A DNA stretch of 19,537 bases from Planctomycetota bacterium (GTDB taxonomy: Bacteria > Planctomycetota > MHYJ01 > JACPRB01). Positions 6,534-14,513 of this stretch are shown piece after piece (positions within the stretch are counted from its first letter, which is position 1; every line of letters starts with the position of its first letter). The position numbers and the translations under genes are program-made. The stretch spans positions 1-19,537 of the forward strand of contig JACQFK010000130.1 of NCBI GenBank assembly GCA_016200125.1, written 5' to 3'. The notes under the pieces were generated by a model. It ran no database searches. It saw only the letters and a program-made list of their open reading frames with translations, and was not told the DNA's origin.

Positions 6534-8471
6534 ATGGGTAAGATCGTAGGCATCGACCTTGGCACCACGAACTCCGTGGTCTGCGTCATGGAAGGCAAGG
6601 AAGTCAAGGTGATCCCCAACAAGCATGGTTCCAACCTGACCCCGTCGGTCGTGGGCTTTCCCGAGTCCGGCGACCGGCTGGTCGGTCAGCTCGCCAAGCG
6701 GCAGGCCATCGTCAATCCGAAGAACACCATCTACTCGATCAAGCGCTTCATGGGCCGCCGCCGGAGCGAGACGGGCCAGGAAGAGAAGATGCTGCCCTAC
6801 GAGGTGCTGGGCGGCCCTGAAGACGCCGTCCGCGTCAAGATCCGCAGCAAGGAGTACACGCCCCAGGAGATCTCGGCGATGGTGCTGGCCGACCTCAAGG
6901 AGACGGCCGAAGCTTATCTCGGCGAGAAGGTGACCGAGGCGGTCATCACCTGCCCCGCGTACTTCAACGACTCGCAGCGCCAGGCCACCAAGGAGGCGGG
7001 GCGCATCGCGGGCTTCGACGTCAAGCGCGTCTTCAACGAGCCCACGGCCGCCGCGCTCGCGTTCGGCCTGGACAAGAAGCGGGGCGTGCGCAAGATCGCG
7101 ATCTACGACCTGGGCGGCGGCACCTTCGACATCTCGATCCTCGAGGCCGACAACGAGGTCATCCAGGTCCTCTCGACCAACGGCAACACGCACCTCGGCG
7201 GCGACGACTTCGACCACCGGCTGATCGAGCACGTCGCGATGGAGTTCGCCAAGCAGACGGGCATCGACCTCCGCAAGGACCCGATGGCGCTGCAGCGGCT
7301 CCGCGAGGGCTGCGAGAAGGCCAAGTGCGAGCTGTCGAGCATGACGGAGACCGAGATCAACCTGCCCTTCATCGCGCAGGACTCCAGCCGCTCGCCGGTC
7401 CACCTCACCCACCGGATCACCCGCTCGAAGTTCGAACAGCTGGTGGGCGACCTCCTCGAGTCGTCGCTCAAGCCCTGCGAGAGCGCGCTCAACGACGCCA
7501 AGCTCAAGGCCAAGGACATCGACGAGGTCGTCCTCGTGGGCGGCTCGACCCGCATCCCCAGGGTCCAGCAGCTCGTGAAGGAGTTCTTCGGCCGCGAGCC
7601 CAACCGCAGCGTGAACCCTGACGAGGTCGTCGCGGTGGGCGCGGCGATCCAGGCGGCGGTCCTGGGCGGCGAGATGAAGGAGATCCTCCTCCTTGACGTG
7701 ACGCCGCTCACCCTCGGCATCAAGGTCGAGGGCGGCCTCATGGTCCCGCTCATCAAGCGCAACACGACGATCCCGACCGAGCAGTCGCAGACCTTCTCGA
7801 CCGCGGCGGACAACCAGCCCGGCGTGACGGTCGAGGTCTACCAGGGCGAGCGCCCGATGGCGGAGGACAACCGCAAGCTCGGCAACTTCGACCTGCAGGG
7901 CATCCCCCCCGCGCGGCGCGGCGAGCCCCAGATCGAGGTGAAGTTCAAGCTCGACGCCAACGGCATCCTGAACGTGTCGGCGAAGGACAAGGGCACGGGC
8001 AAGGAGCAGCAGATCCAGATCACCGCCTCGACCGGCCTCGACGAGAAGCAGATCGAGAAGATGGTGAAGGACGCCGAGGCCTTCGCGGACAAGGACAAGT
8101 CCCGCAAGGATCTGGCCGAGGCGCGCAACCAGGCGGACCACACGGTCTACGCCACGGAGAAGGCGCTGAAGGAGTACGGCGAGAAGATGTCCGCGGGCGA
8201 GAAGGAGAAGATCGAGAAGGCGGTCGAGAAGCTCCGGAAGAGCAAGGAGAGCGACAAGGCCGACGAGATCAAGCGGGCGATCGAGGAGGTCACGCAGGCC
8301 TCGCACGAGTTCTCGAAGCACCTCTACGAGGAGGCGGCGAAGAAGCAGGCGGCCGCCGGCGCGGCTCCGGGTGCAGAGTCCGGCAACGGCGGCGGCCCGC
8401 GCCCCGCCGGCGACGGCGAGGGCGGCCCGAACGACGAGAAGATCATCGACGCGGACTTCAAAACCAAGTAA
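6534..8471 (+). CDS. dnaK: Chaperone DnaK (Hsp70)
   Basis: DnaK is an ATP-dependent cytosolic chaperone working with DnaJ and GrpE, neither of which is encoded nearby. The 645 aa match the usual length. The N-terminal nucleotide-binding domain shows GIDLGTTNS (residues 6-14), [30 protein letters not shown] and VGGSTRIP. The substrate domain contains [18 protein letters not shown] and [12 protein letters not shown], and the helical lid follows. The protein ends in a Gly/Pro-rich linker and [17 protein letters not shown] tail (here [10 protein letters not shown]), equivalent to the DDVVDAEF tail of proteobacterial DnaK. ATG 6534 is preferred over an upstream GTG because GGAGG (6523-6527) lies 6 nt before it. 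It is monocistronic: a palindrome lies upstream and an intrinsic terminator directly downstream. Heat-shock control is likely from the family, but no CIRCE site is seen. Confidence 0.97.
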   Translation: MGKIVGIDLGTTNSVVCVMEGKEVKVIPNKHGSNLTPSVVGFPESGDRLVGQLAKRQAIVNPKNTIYSIKRFMGRRRSETGQEEKMLPYEVLGGPEDAVRVKIRSKEYTPQEISAMVLADLKETAEAYLGEKVTEAVITCPAYFNDSQRQATKEAGRIAGFDVKRVFNEPTAAALAFGLDKKRGVRKIAIYDLGGGTFDISILEADNEVIQVLSTNGNTHLGGDDFDHRLIEHVAMEFAKQTGIDLRKDPMALQRLREGCEKAKCELSSMTETEINLPFIAQDSSRSPVHLTHRITRSKFEQLVGDLLESSLKPCESALNDAKLKAKDIDEVVLVGGSTRIPRVQQLVKEFFGREPNRSVNPDEVVAVGAAIQAAVLGGEMKEILLLDVTPLTLGIKVEGGLMVPLIKRNTTIPTEQSQTFSTAADNQPGVTVEVYQGERPMAEDNRKLGNFDLQGIPPARRGEPQIEVKFKLDANGILNVSAKDKGTGKEQQIQITASTGLDEKQIEKMVKDAEAFADKDKSRKDLAEARNQADHTVYATEKALKEYGEKMSAGEKEKIEKAVEKLRKSKESDKADEIKRAIEEVTQASHEFSKHLYEEAAKKQAAAGAAPGAESGNGGGPRPAGDGEGGPNDEKIIDADFKTK

Positions 8472-8490
8472 CCCCTGACCGGCAACCAGG

Positions 8491-8523
8491 ATCCCCCCAG
8501 GGCAACCCGGGGGGATTTTTTTT
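8491..8523 (+). terminator. Rho-independent terminator of dnaK
   Basis: ATCCCCCC (8491-8498) pairs perfectly with GGGGGGAT (8509-8516). An inner GGG/CCC pairing leaves a CAA loop. Eight T residues follow (8516-8523). It lies 20 nt after the dnaK stop. Confidence 0.93.
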
Positions 8524-8526
8524 GGC

Positions 8527-8553
8527 TATACTTGAGGGGAGTCCGGGGAGGGA
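8527..8553 (+). promoter_or_regulatory. -10 box and ribosome binding site of the toroid-protein pair
   Basis: TATACT at 8527-8532 begins 3 nt after the T-tract of the dnaK terminator. A purine-rich Shine-Dalgarno (GGGGAGGGAG, 8544-8553) lies 3 nt before the ATG at 8557. The expected -35 position falls inside the terminator hairpin and does not match TTGACA. Confidence 0.45.
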
Positions 8554-8556
8554 GTC

Positions 8557-9782
8557 ATGCGGACGATCCTGGCCGCCCTGCTGCTCGCGCCGCTCTTCGC
8601 GCAGGACGCCGACGTCCAGAAGGTGATCCAGCAGCTGGGATCCTCCAGTTTCGAGGAGCAGGGCAAGGCGGCGACGATCCTCGAAGGGCTCGGGCGGGAG
8701 GCGCTGCCCGACCTCGAGACGGCCACAAAGAGCGGCAACGCGCAGATCCGCGACTGGGCCTGTGGGGCGCCGAGACCTTCCTCAAGCAGTGCAGCCCGTC
8801 CTGCGGCGGACCCGGCGAGCGGGACTACGACACGGGGCTGACCGCGATTTCGCTCCTCGCCTTCCTCGGCGCGGGCCACACGATGGACTCCAAGGAGCCG
8901 GTGGATGCCAACTTCCCCGGCCGGACCTTCGGGCAGGCGGTGCAGCGAGGGCTGACCTGGCTGATCACGCATCAGGATCCGGAAGGCTGCCTCGGCGAGC
9001 GCGGCATGAAGTACGTGTACAACCACGCGATCGCCGCCCTGGCCCTCACGGAAGCCTATCTCATGACGGGGGCGGCGGACCTGAAGGAAGCGGCGGACAA
9101 GGCGGTCCAGTTCACGATCGCCGCGCAGAATCCCGGGAAAGGCTGGCGCTATTCCGCCCGCTGCGGCGACAACGACACCTCGGTGACGGGCTGGGGCGCG
9201 CTGGGACTGAAGGCGGGCGAACTGGCCGGCTTCGACGTCCCCCGCAAGTCCTTCGATGGGGCGGTCGCCTGGCTCAGCGAAGCGGCGGAGGAGAAGTTCG
9301 GGTTCATCACGGGATACAACGCACGGGGGACCGGCAAGGTGTACGTGCCCGGCAAGAACGAACAGTTCGACCACCACCCCACGATGACCGCGATCGGAAT
9401 CTTTCTCCGGGCCATGATCACCAAGCGCCGCTCCGATCCGCCCTTCATCGGCGTCGAAACGGTCCTCGAGGATCCGCCGGCCTGGAGGACCAACGTGATC
9501 GATTTCTACTACTGGCACTGGGCGTCGCTCGCCGTCCACCAGGTCGAGCCCTACGGCCCGAAATGGAAGAAGTGGTACGACGCCGTCAAGAAGGCGCTGC
9601 TCGAAGGCCAGCGTCCTGCCACCGAGGCCTGCCGGAGGGGCTCCTGGGATCCGGAGATGGAGCGCTGGGGTGGCGAGGGCGGCCGGGTCTACGCAACCGC
9701 GATCGGAGCGCTGGTCCTGGAGACGCCGTACCGCTATCCTGTCTTCGTCACCGACACCAAGTCGCTTCCAAAGAAGAAGTAG
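8557..9782 (+). pseudogene. Secreted terpenoid-cyclase-toroid protein, broken by internal deletion
   Basis: The N-terminal part (8557 onward) encodes a short signal peptide (MRTILAALLLAPLFAQ) and a HEAT-like helical repeat (VQKVIQQLGSSSFEEQGK...GREALPDLE...IRDWA). At 8755-8762 the frame jumps: IRDWA is joined to LWGAETF, which is one frame back. In the intact neighbour these points are separated by a further 259 bases encoding a Lys/Pro-rich linker and the first toroid helix. 259 is not a multiple of 3, so the original frame stops at 8841 after 94 residues. The downstream frame stays open to 9782 and keeps family motifs (QDPEGCLGERG, AAQNPGKGWRY, DNDTSVTGW, TGYNARGTGKVYV, GGRVYATAIGALVLE). 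Either a real pseudogene or an assembly error between two near-identical repeats. GGGC occurs at both deletion ends. Confidence 0.8.
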
Positions 9783-9792
9783 GGAGGCTGTC

Positions 9793-11277
9793 GTGCGCCT
9801 GATCCTGTCGGCCGTCCTGCTGGCTCCGCTCTTCACGCAGGATGCCGACATCCAGAAGGTGATCCAGCAGCTGGGATCCTCCAGCTTCGAGGAGCAGGGC
9901 AAGGCGGCGACGATCCTCGAAGGGCTCGGACGGGAGGCGCTGCCCGACCTGGAGACGGCCACGAAGAGCGGCAACGCGCAGATCCGCGACTGGGCGGTCA
10001 AGATCAAGGCCAAGATCGAGAAGCGGCTGGTCGAGCGCAAGGGGGCGGCGGGAACGCCCGCGAAGCCCGCTGCGCCCGAGCCCCCGAAAGGCCCGAAGCT
10101 CGAGGCGGCGCCGGGTTGGGTGAGCCGCCTTCCCCTGCGCGCGATCGGCAAGGATCGGGAGAAGGCGGTCGCGGCGGCCGGGGGAGCCGCGCCGACCGAG
10201 GCCGCCGTCCAGGCCGCCCTGCGCTGGCTGGCCCGACACCAGGCTCCCGAGGGTCTCTGGGGGACGGAGTCCTTCACGAAGCAATGCGGCAGCGCCTGCG
10301 GCGGCCCGGGGGCCCGCGATTTCGACATCGGCGCCACGGGCCTGGCGCTCCTCGCCTTCCTGGGCGCCGGCCACACCTTCCAGTCCTCGGAGGAGTGGCC
10401 CGATCTGGCCGAGCCCGGAAAGTCGATGAAGTTCGGCGAAGGGGTGGACCGCGGCCTGAGGTGGCTTCTCTCCCTTCAGGACCGGGAGGGCTGCATCGGC
10501 CCCCGGAGCGTGAAGTACATGTACAACCACCTCCTCGCCGCGCTGGCGGTCTGCGAGGCCTACCTGATGACGGGATCGCCCGAGCTCAAGTCGGCGGCGG
10601 AGAAGGCCACGCAGTTCACGGTGGCCGCGCAGAATCCCGGCCGGGGCTGGCGCTACAACGCCCTGTGCAACGACAACGATACGTCCGTCACCGGATGGGC
10701 CGTCATGTCCCTCATGGCGGCGGAGCTGGCGGGGATTCCCTTTCCCAAGTCGGCCTACCAGGGCGCCCAGAGCTGGCTGGATGAAGCGACGGAGCAGAAC
10801 GGCTACTACCAGACGGGCTACAACGCCCGCAGCACCGGCAAGGTCTATGTGGCGGGGAAGAACGAAGGGTTCGACCACCACGCCACGATGTCGGCCATCG
10901 GCGTGTTCTCCCGTCTGGTCCTCCAGAAGCGGCGGGGAGATCCGGCCCTCGCGGGGGTCAACCTCCTCCTCGCCGATCTCGCCGAGTGGAAGACCAACAA
11001 GACCGACTTCTATTACTGGTACTGGAGCACGATGGCCGTGTACCAGCTGGAAATGCCCCAGAGCCCTTCCTGGAAGAAGTGGTTCGACTCCGCGAAGAAC
11101 GCCCTCGTCGGCACTCAGCGGACGACCCGGGACAGCTGCCGCTTCGGCTCCTGGGACCCTGACAACGAGCGCTGGTGGAGCGAAGGCGGCCGGGTCTACA
11201 CCACGGCCATGGGCGCGCTTATCCTGGAAGCGCCGTATCGCTACCCGGTCTTTGTTCCGCCCGCGAAGAAGAAGTAG
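9793..11277 (+). CDS. Secreted HEAT-like / terpenoid-cyclase-toroid (prenyltransferase/squalene-oxidase repeat) protein
   Basis: The 494-aa protein starts at GTG 9793, with GGGAGG (9782-9787) 5 nt upstream and 10 nt after the stop of the broken paralogue. Domain order: signal peptide (about residues 1-16, ending near PLFTQ), HEAT-like repeat (about 18-80) with the planctomycete-style 'ALPDLE.A..S...IRDWA' pattern, Pro/Lys-rich linker (about 80-110), then an alpha/alpha toroid from about residue 133 to the end. The toroid carries AAVQAALRWLARHQAPEGLWG, GLRWLLSLQDREGCIG, AAQNPGRGWRY, NDNDTSVTGWAVMSL and GGRVYTTAMGALILE. No DxDD motif of squalene-hopene cyclase is seen; DNDTS lies in an equivalent-looking region. 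Enzyme activity is therefore uncertain, and a binding or scaffold role outside the cytoplasm is equally possible. Confidence 0.85.
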   Translation: MRLILSAVLLAPLFTQDADIQKVIQQLGSSSFEEQGKAATILEGLGREALPDLETATKSGNAQIRDWAVKIKAKIEKRLVERKGAAGTPAKPAAPEPPKGPKLEAAPGWVSRLPLRAIGKDREKAVAAAGGAAPTEAAVQAALRWLARHQAPEGLWGTESFTKQCGSACGGPGARDFDIGATGLALLAFLGAGHTFQSSEEWPDLAEPGKSMKFGEGVDRGLRWLLSLQDREGCIGPRSVKYMYNHLLAALAVCEAYLMTGSPELKSAAEKATQFTVAAQNPGRGWRYNALCNDNDTSVTGWAVMSLMAAELAGIPFPKSAYQGAQSWLDEATEQNGYYQTGYNARSTGKVYVAGKNEGFDHHATMSAIGVFSRLVLQKRRGDPALAGVNLLLADLAEWKTNKTDFYYWYWSTMAVYQLEMPQSPSWKKWFDSAKNALVGTQRTTRDSCRFGSWDPDNERWWSEGGRVYTTAMGALILEAPYRYPVFVPPAKKK

Positions 11278-11289
11278 CCGTCCCTCCCC

Positions 11290-11318
11290 TTGACACCCTC
11301 CGGCGGGCCGGAGATACT
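11290..11318 (+). promoter_or_regulatory. Sigma-70-type promoter of the Gld-type ABC operon (distal)
   Basis: TTGACA (11290-11295), a 17-nt spacer and GATACT (11313-11318) make a near-consensus promoter 12 nt after the stop of the preceding gene. The predicted start near 11325 gives a leader of about 42 nt. Confidence 0.75.
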
Positions 11319-11355
11319 AACGGTCCCAGTACTTCCTCCCGGCGGGTCCGTCTCT

Positions 11356-11361
11356 GATACT
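11356..11361 (+). promoter_or_regulatory. Second GATACT box, leaderless-type (proximal)
   Basis: GATACT ends 5 nt before the ATG at 11367, with no Shine-Dalgarno between. The surrounding CCTCCCGGCGGG...GATACT..GTCCC repeats the layout of the distal promoter (CCTCCGGCGGG...GATACT....GTCCC) 43 nt upstream, as if the promoter segment had been duplicated. The -35 position is weak (TTCCTC). Confidence 0.45.
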
Positions 11362-11366
11362 GTCCC

Positions 11367-12317
11367 ATGATTGAAGTCAGCAATCTCACCAAGACGTACC
11401 CGGGCGTGGTGGCGGTCGACGATCTCTCCTTCCAGGTCGGGAAGGGCGAGATCGTCGGCTTTCTCGGCCCCAACGGCGCCGGCAAGTCCACCACGATGCG
11501 CATCCTCACCTGCTTCATCGCCTCCACGAGCGGCTCGGCCAAGGTCGCCGGCTTCGACGTCCTCGAGAAGTCCATGGAGGTCCGGCGCCGCGTGGGCTAT
11601 CTCCCCGAATCCAACGCGCTCTACACCGAGATGCGCGTCGAGGAGTACCTGAGGTTCCGCGCGCGGCTCCGCGACGTTCCGCCGAAGGAGCGCGCGGCCC
11701 GCGTGGCCGAGGTCCTGGAAAAAGTCCGCCTGGGAGACCGCAGCCGCTCGATCATCGCCCACCTCTCCAAGGGCCTGCGCCAGCGCGTGGGGCTCGCCGA
11801 CGCGATCCTCCACCGGCCGGAGATCGTCATCCTCGACGAGCCGACGATCGGCCTCGACCCCACCCAGGTGCGCGACGTGCGCGAGCTGATCCGCGGCCTC
11901 GGCCAGGCCCACACGGTGCTCTTCTCGCGCCACATCCTCTCGGAGGTCGAGAAGATCTGCAGCCGCGTGCTCATCCTCAGCCGCGGCCGCCTGGTGGAGT
12001 CGGGCACGCCCGCGGAGATCGCCGACCGGCTGATGAAAACCCCCAACGTCCACCTGGAGGTCAAGGGCGACGGCCGGGCGATCAAGGCGGCCCTCGACGG
12101 GATGCCCGGCGTCGCGAGCGTGCTCTGGGAGGATCACGGTAGTTCGCACGTCTTCCTCATCCATCCGAAGAACGGCATCGACCTCAGGTCCGACCTCTTC
12201 AAGGAGGCGCAGGCCCGGCACTGGGAGCTGAGCGAGCTGGGCTACGAGCGGGTCTCGCTCGAGGAGATGTTCACCGTGCTCACGCAGGCCCCCCCGATGC
12301 AGGGGGCGGCGTCGTGA
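11367..12317 (+). CDS. gldA-like: ABC transporter ATPase, GldA/CcmA type
   Basis: This 316-aa ATPase would power an ABC-2/Gld-type membrane complex. Visible are Walker A GPNGAGKST (residues 34-42), the ABC signature LSKGLRQ (133-139), Walker B VILDEP with D157 and E158, the D-loop GLDP and the H-loop His189 (SRHILSEVE). LSKG(L/Y)RQ in place of LSGGQ is usual for this subfamily. The last 80 or so residues form the accessory domain typical of GldA-like ATPases. Its stop overlaps the permease start (GTGA), so the two are coupled. In Bacteroidetes GldAFG supports gliding. In other phyla homologues are common and the substrate is unknown, so the name denotes family only. Confidence 0.92.
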   Translation: MIEVSNLTKTYPGVVAVDDLSFQVGKGEIVGFLGPNGAGKSTTMRILTCFIASTSGSAKVAGFDVLEKSMEVRRRVGYLPESNALYTEMRVEEYLRFRARLRDVPPKERAARVAEVLEKVRLGDRSRSIIAHLSKGLRQRVGLADAILHRPEIVILDEPTIGLDPTQVRDVRELIRGLGQAHTVLFSRHILSEVEKICSRVLILSRGRLVESGTPAEIADRLMKTPNVHLEVKGDGRAIKAALDGMPGVASVLWEDHGSSHVFLIHPKNGIDLRSDLFKEAQARHWELSELGYERVSLEEMFTVLTQAPPMQGAAS

Positions 12318-13042
12318 AGAACTTCCTCGCGATGACGCGCCGCGAGCTCGGCGTCTACTTCGTCTCGCCCATGGCCTACATCATTCTCACGGCCCTGCTG
12401 ATCCTCTCCGGCCGGATCTTCGTGAGCAACATGGCGGACTACGCGTCCAACCAGCTCCCCGTCGACTACCGCAACACCCTTCAGTGGCTGGTGATCGTCG
12501 TGGTCCTGACGAGCCCCCTGGTCACCATGCGGCTCATCGCGGAGGAGAAGAGCAAGGGGACGCTCGAGATCATCCTGACGGCGCCGATCACCGATGCGGC
12601 CTTCGTCCTGGCGAAGTTCGCCGCCGCGATGGTCCTCCTGGTCTACCTGCTCGCCCTGACGGTCGGCTACATCCTGATCATCTCGCGCTACGGCCCCGTC
12701 GACGCCGGCGCCGTCGCCTGCGGCTACCTGGGCCTGCTGCTGGTGGGCGGGGTGCTCTACTCGATCGGCCTCTTCATCAGCTCCCTCTGCTCCAGCCAGA
12801 TCACGGCGGGGGTCCTCACGTTCTCCGTCGCGGTGCTCCTGATCATGGCCAACATGCTGGTCGCCGGGCTGGAGGAGAAACACTTCCTCCGCCCGATCCT
12901 GATGTACGTCGACCTGGCGAACAACTTCGGCGACTTCCTCAAGGGGGTCGTCGACCGCACCCGCCTCGTCTACCTGGCGAGCGTGATCGGCTTCTTCCTG
13001 TTCCTGACCACCCGCGTCGTCGAGTCGAGGAGATGGCGATGA
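12314..13042 (+). CDS. gldF-like: ABC-2 type permease, GldF-like
   Basis: This 242-aa inner-membrane permease partners the ATPase encoded just upstream. It starts at GTG 12314, overlapping that stop by four bases. Six hydrophobic segments are visible (near residues 18-33, 56-72, 98-121, 132-155, 160-186 and 218-235). The family motif after the second helix, RLIAEEKSKGTLEIILTAPI (EE at 77-78, GTLE at 82-85), is clear, and PMAYIILTALLILSG marks the first helix. It ends with an ATGA overlap with the GldG-like gene. Cargo is unknown. Confidence 0.9.
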   Translation: MKNFLAMTRRELGVYFVSPMAYIILTALLILSGRIFVSNMADYASNQLPVDYRNTLQWLVIVVVLTSPLVTMRLIAEEKSKGTLEIILTAPITDAAFVLAKFAAAMVLLVYLLALTVGYILIISRYGPVDAGAVACGYLGLLLVGGVLYSIGLFISSLCSSQITAGVLTFSVAVLLIMANMLVAGLEEKHFLRPILMYVDLANNFGDFLKGVVDRTRLVYLASVIGFFLFLTTRVVESRRWR

Positions 13043-14511
13043 CGACGGAGTGGGGCAGCCGCCGGCGGACGATGGCCTGGGTCCATCACGGGATCCAGGG
13101 GGCGGTCCTGCTCGGCCTCCTCATCATGCTCAACCTGCTGGCCGCGAAGTTCCCGTCGCGCATGGACATGACGTCGCGCCGGACCTATGCGCTGTCGGCC
13201 ATGGCGGAGGACCTCCTCCGGACCCTGCCCTACGACATCGAGATCTGGGTGAACCTGGACCCGGGCATGAGCGAGGACAAGTCGCTGCCCAACGCCATGG
13301 CCGTGATGGGGGAGATGCTCGAGGAGTTCCGCCGCCGCACCGACCACGTCAAGGTCTACTTCTACCAGGGCGCCAACACGAAGCGCCTCGACGCCTTCCA
13401 GAAGAACTGGAGCGCCATCACGCCGTCGACGCTGTTCATCCTCGCGTCCCTGCCGGGGGGCCGGGAGAACAAGAAGACCCTCGACATCCAGGAGCTCTAC
13501 CAGGGGAACCCGACGACAGGCGAGGTGTCCATCTGGAAGGGAGAGCCCATGGTGATCCAGACAATCCGGGACCTCGGCGGCAACACGAAGCGGATCGTCT
13601 ACGAGTCGGAGGGCCACCGCGAGATCGTGACCGCCGACGTGCGCAAGATGAGCACGCTCACGAACTTCCTCCGCCTGAACGAGGGCGTCGAGTTCCGCCG
13701 CCTGCCGCTCAACGAGTACAAGAGCGTCCCGGTCGACTGCGATCTCCTCATGATCATGGCCCCCGAGCAGCCCTTTTTGGACGACGAGCTCGATCTGATC
13801 AAGGCCTACATCGAGCGCGGAGGCAGCCTGCTGGTCACGATCCGCCCCAAGGTGCAGACCGGCCTCGAGAGGCTCCTCAAGGAGTACAGCGTCATGGTGG
13901 GCGAGAACATCGTGCTCGACCCCCAGCAGTACACGCCGCCGAGCCGGGCGAACCTGGTGGTGATCGACTTCAACGTCCATCCCGTCAACCGGCAGATGGC
14001 GAACGTCCAGTTCCTCCTGCCCCAGTGCTGCACGATCGACCCGATCAACCGCAAGGACAACAATTGGACGCTCACGCCGCTGGCGGCGGCCGGGCCCAAC
14101 TCCTGGGAGGAGAAAGGCGATTCCGGCCTGAACGCCAATGCCAAGCCGGACCCTGACGAGCGGACCGGCAGCATGAAGCTGATCCTCGCGGTGGAGAAGA
14201 CCGCCAAGTTCCCGATGGACGACAAGCACAAGGTCGCGAAGATCATCGTCTGGGGCTCGGCGCTTCCCTTCACCAACGACGTGCTCAAGAGTCCGTATGT
14301 GTTCCAGACCGTGCAGGGCCAGTACGTCGTGAACCATTGCCGCCGGCTGATGGACAGCCAGCTGCTGGAAGTGCCGGCGAAGGACATGGGGGTGAAGCCC
14401 CTGGTGATGTCGTCCCAGGCCCTGGACCGGCTGGGGCTCGTGATCAACTGGTGCTTCCCGGCCTTCGGCGTGGCGCTCGGCGCGCTGGCCTGGTTCCTCC
14501 GGAGGAAGTAG
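13039..14511 (+). CDS. gldG-like: GldG-like ABC transporter auxiliary protein
   Basis: The 490-aa product is an extracytoplasmic auxiliary component of the Gld/ABC-2 complex. There is a membrane helix near residues 19-37 (HHGIQGAVLLGLLIMLNLLA), then MDMTSRRTYALSAMAEDLLRTLP, the hallmark start of GldG-type proteins. A long soluble region follows with LLMIMAPEQPFLDDELDLIKAYIERGG, the usual GldG 'P..pl...el..i..Yv..GG.ll' block. The protein ends in a hydrophobic helix and RRK. ATG 13039 is chosen over 13033 because GAGGAG (13027-13032) is spaced 6 nt from it and it forms an ATGA overlap with the permease stop. The DUF4340 gene follows 2 nt after its stop. Confidence 0.87.
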   Translation: MTTEWGSRRRTMAWVHHGIQGAVLLGLLIMLNLLAAKFPSRMDMTSRRTYALSAMAEDLLRTLPYDIEIWVNLDPGMSEDKSLPNAMAVMGEMLEEFRRRTDHVKVYFYQGANTKRLDAFQKNWSAITPSTLFILASLPGGRENKKTLDIQELYQGNPTTGEVSIWKGEPMVIQTIRDLGGNTKRIVYESEGHREIVTADVRKMSTLTNFLRLNEGVEFRRLPLNEYKSVPVDCDLLMIMAPEQPFLDDELDLIKAYIERGGSLLVTIRPKVQTGLERLLKEYSVMVGENIVLDPQQYTPPSRANLVVIDFNVHPVNRQMANVQFLLPQCCTIDPINRKDNNWTLTPLAAAGPNSWEEKGDSGLNANAKPDPDERTGSMKLILAVEKTAKFPMDDKHKVAKIIVWGSALPFTNDVLKSPYVFQTVQGQYVVNHCRRLMDSQLLEVPAKDMGVKPLVMSSQALDRLGLVINWCFPAFGVALGALAWFLRRK

Positions 14512-14513
14512 CC

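Noticed and set aside
8740..8770. Programmed ribosomal frameshift joining the two frames of the first toroid gene
   Set aside because: No slippery heptamer of A or T type is present, and comparison with the intact neighbour shows a segment is missing at this very point, which indicates deletion.
11763..11783. LSKGLRQ as a degenerate ABC signature
   Set aside because: LSKG(Y/L)RQ is normal for GldA-type ATPases, so it is not an anomaly.
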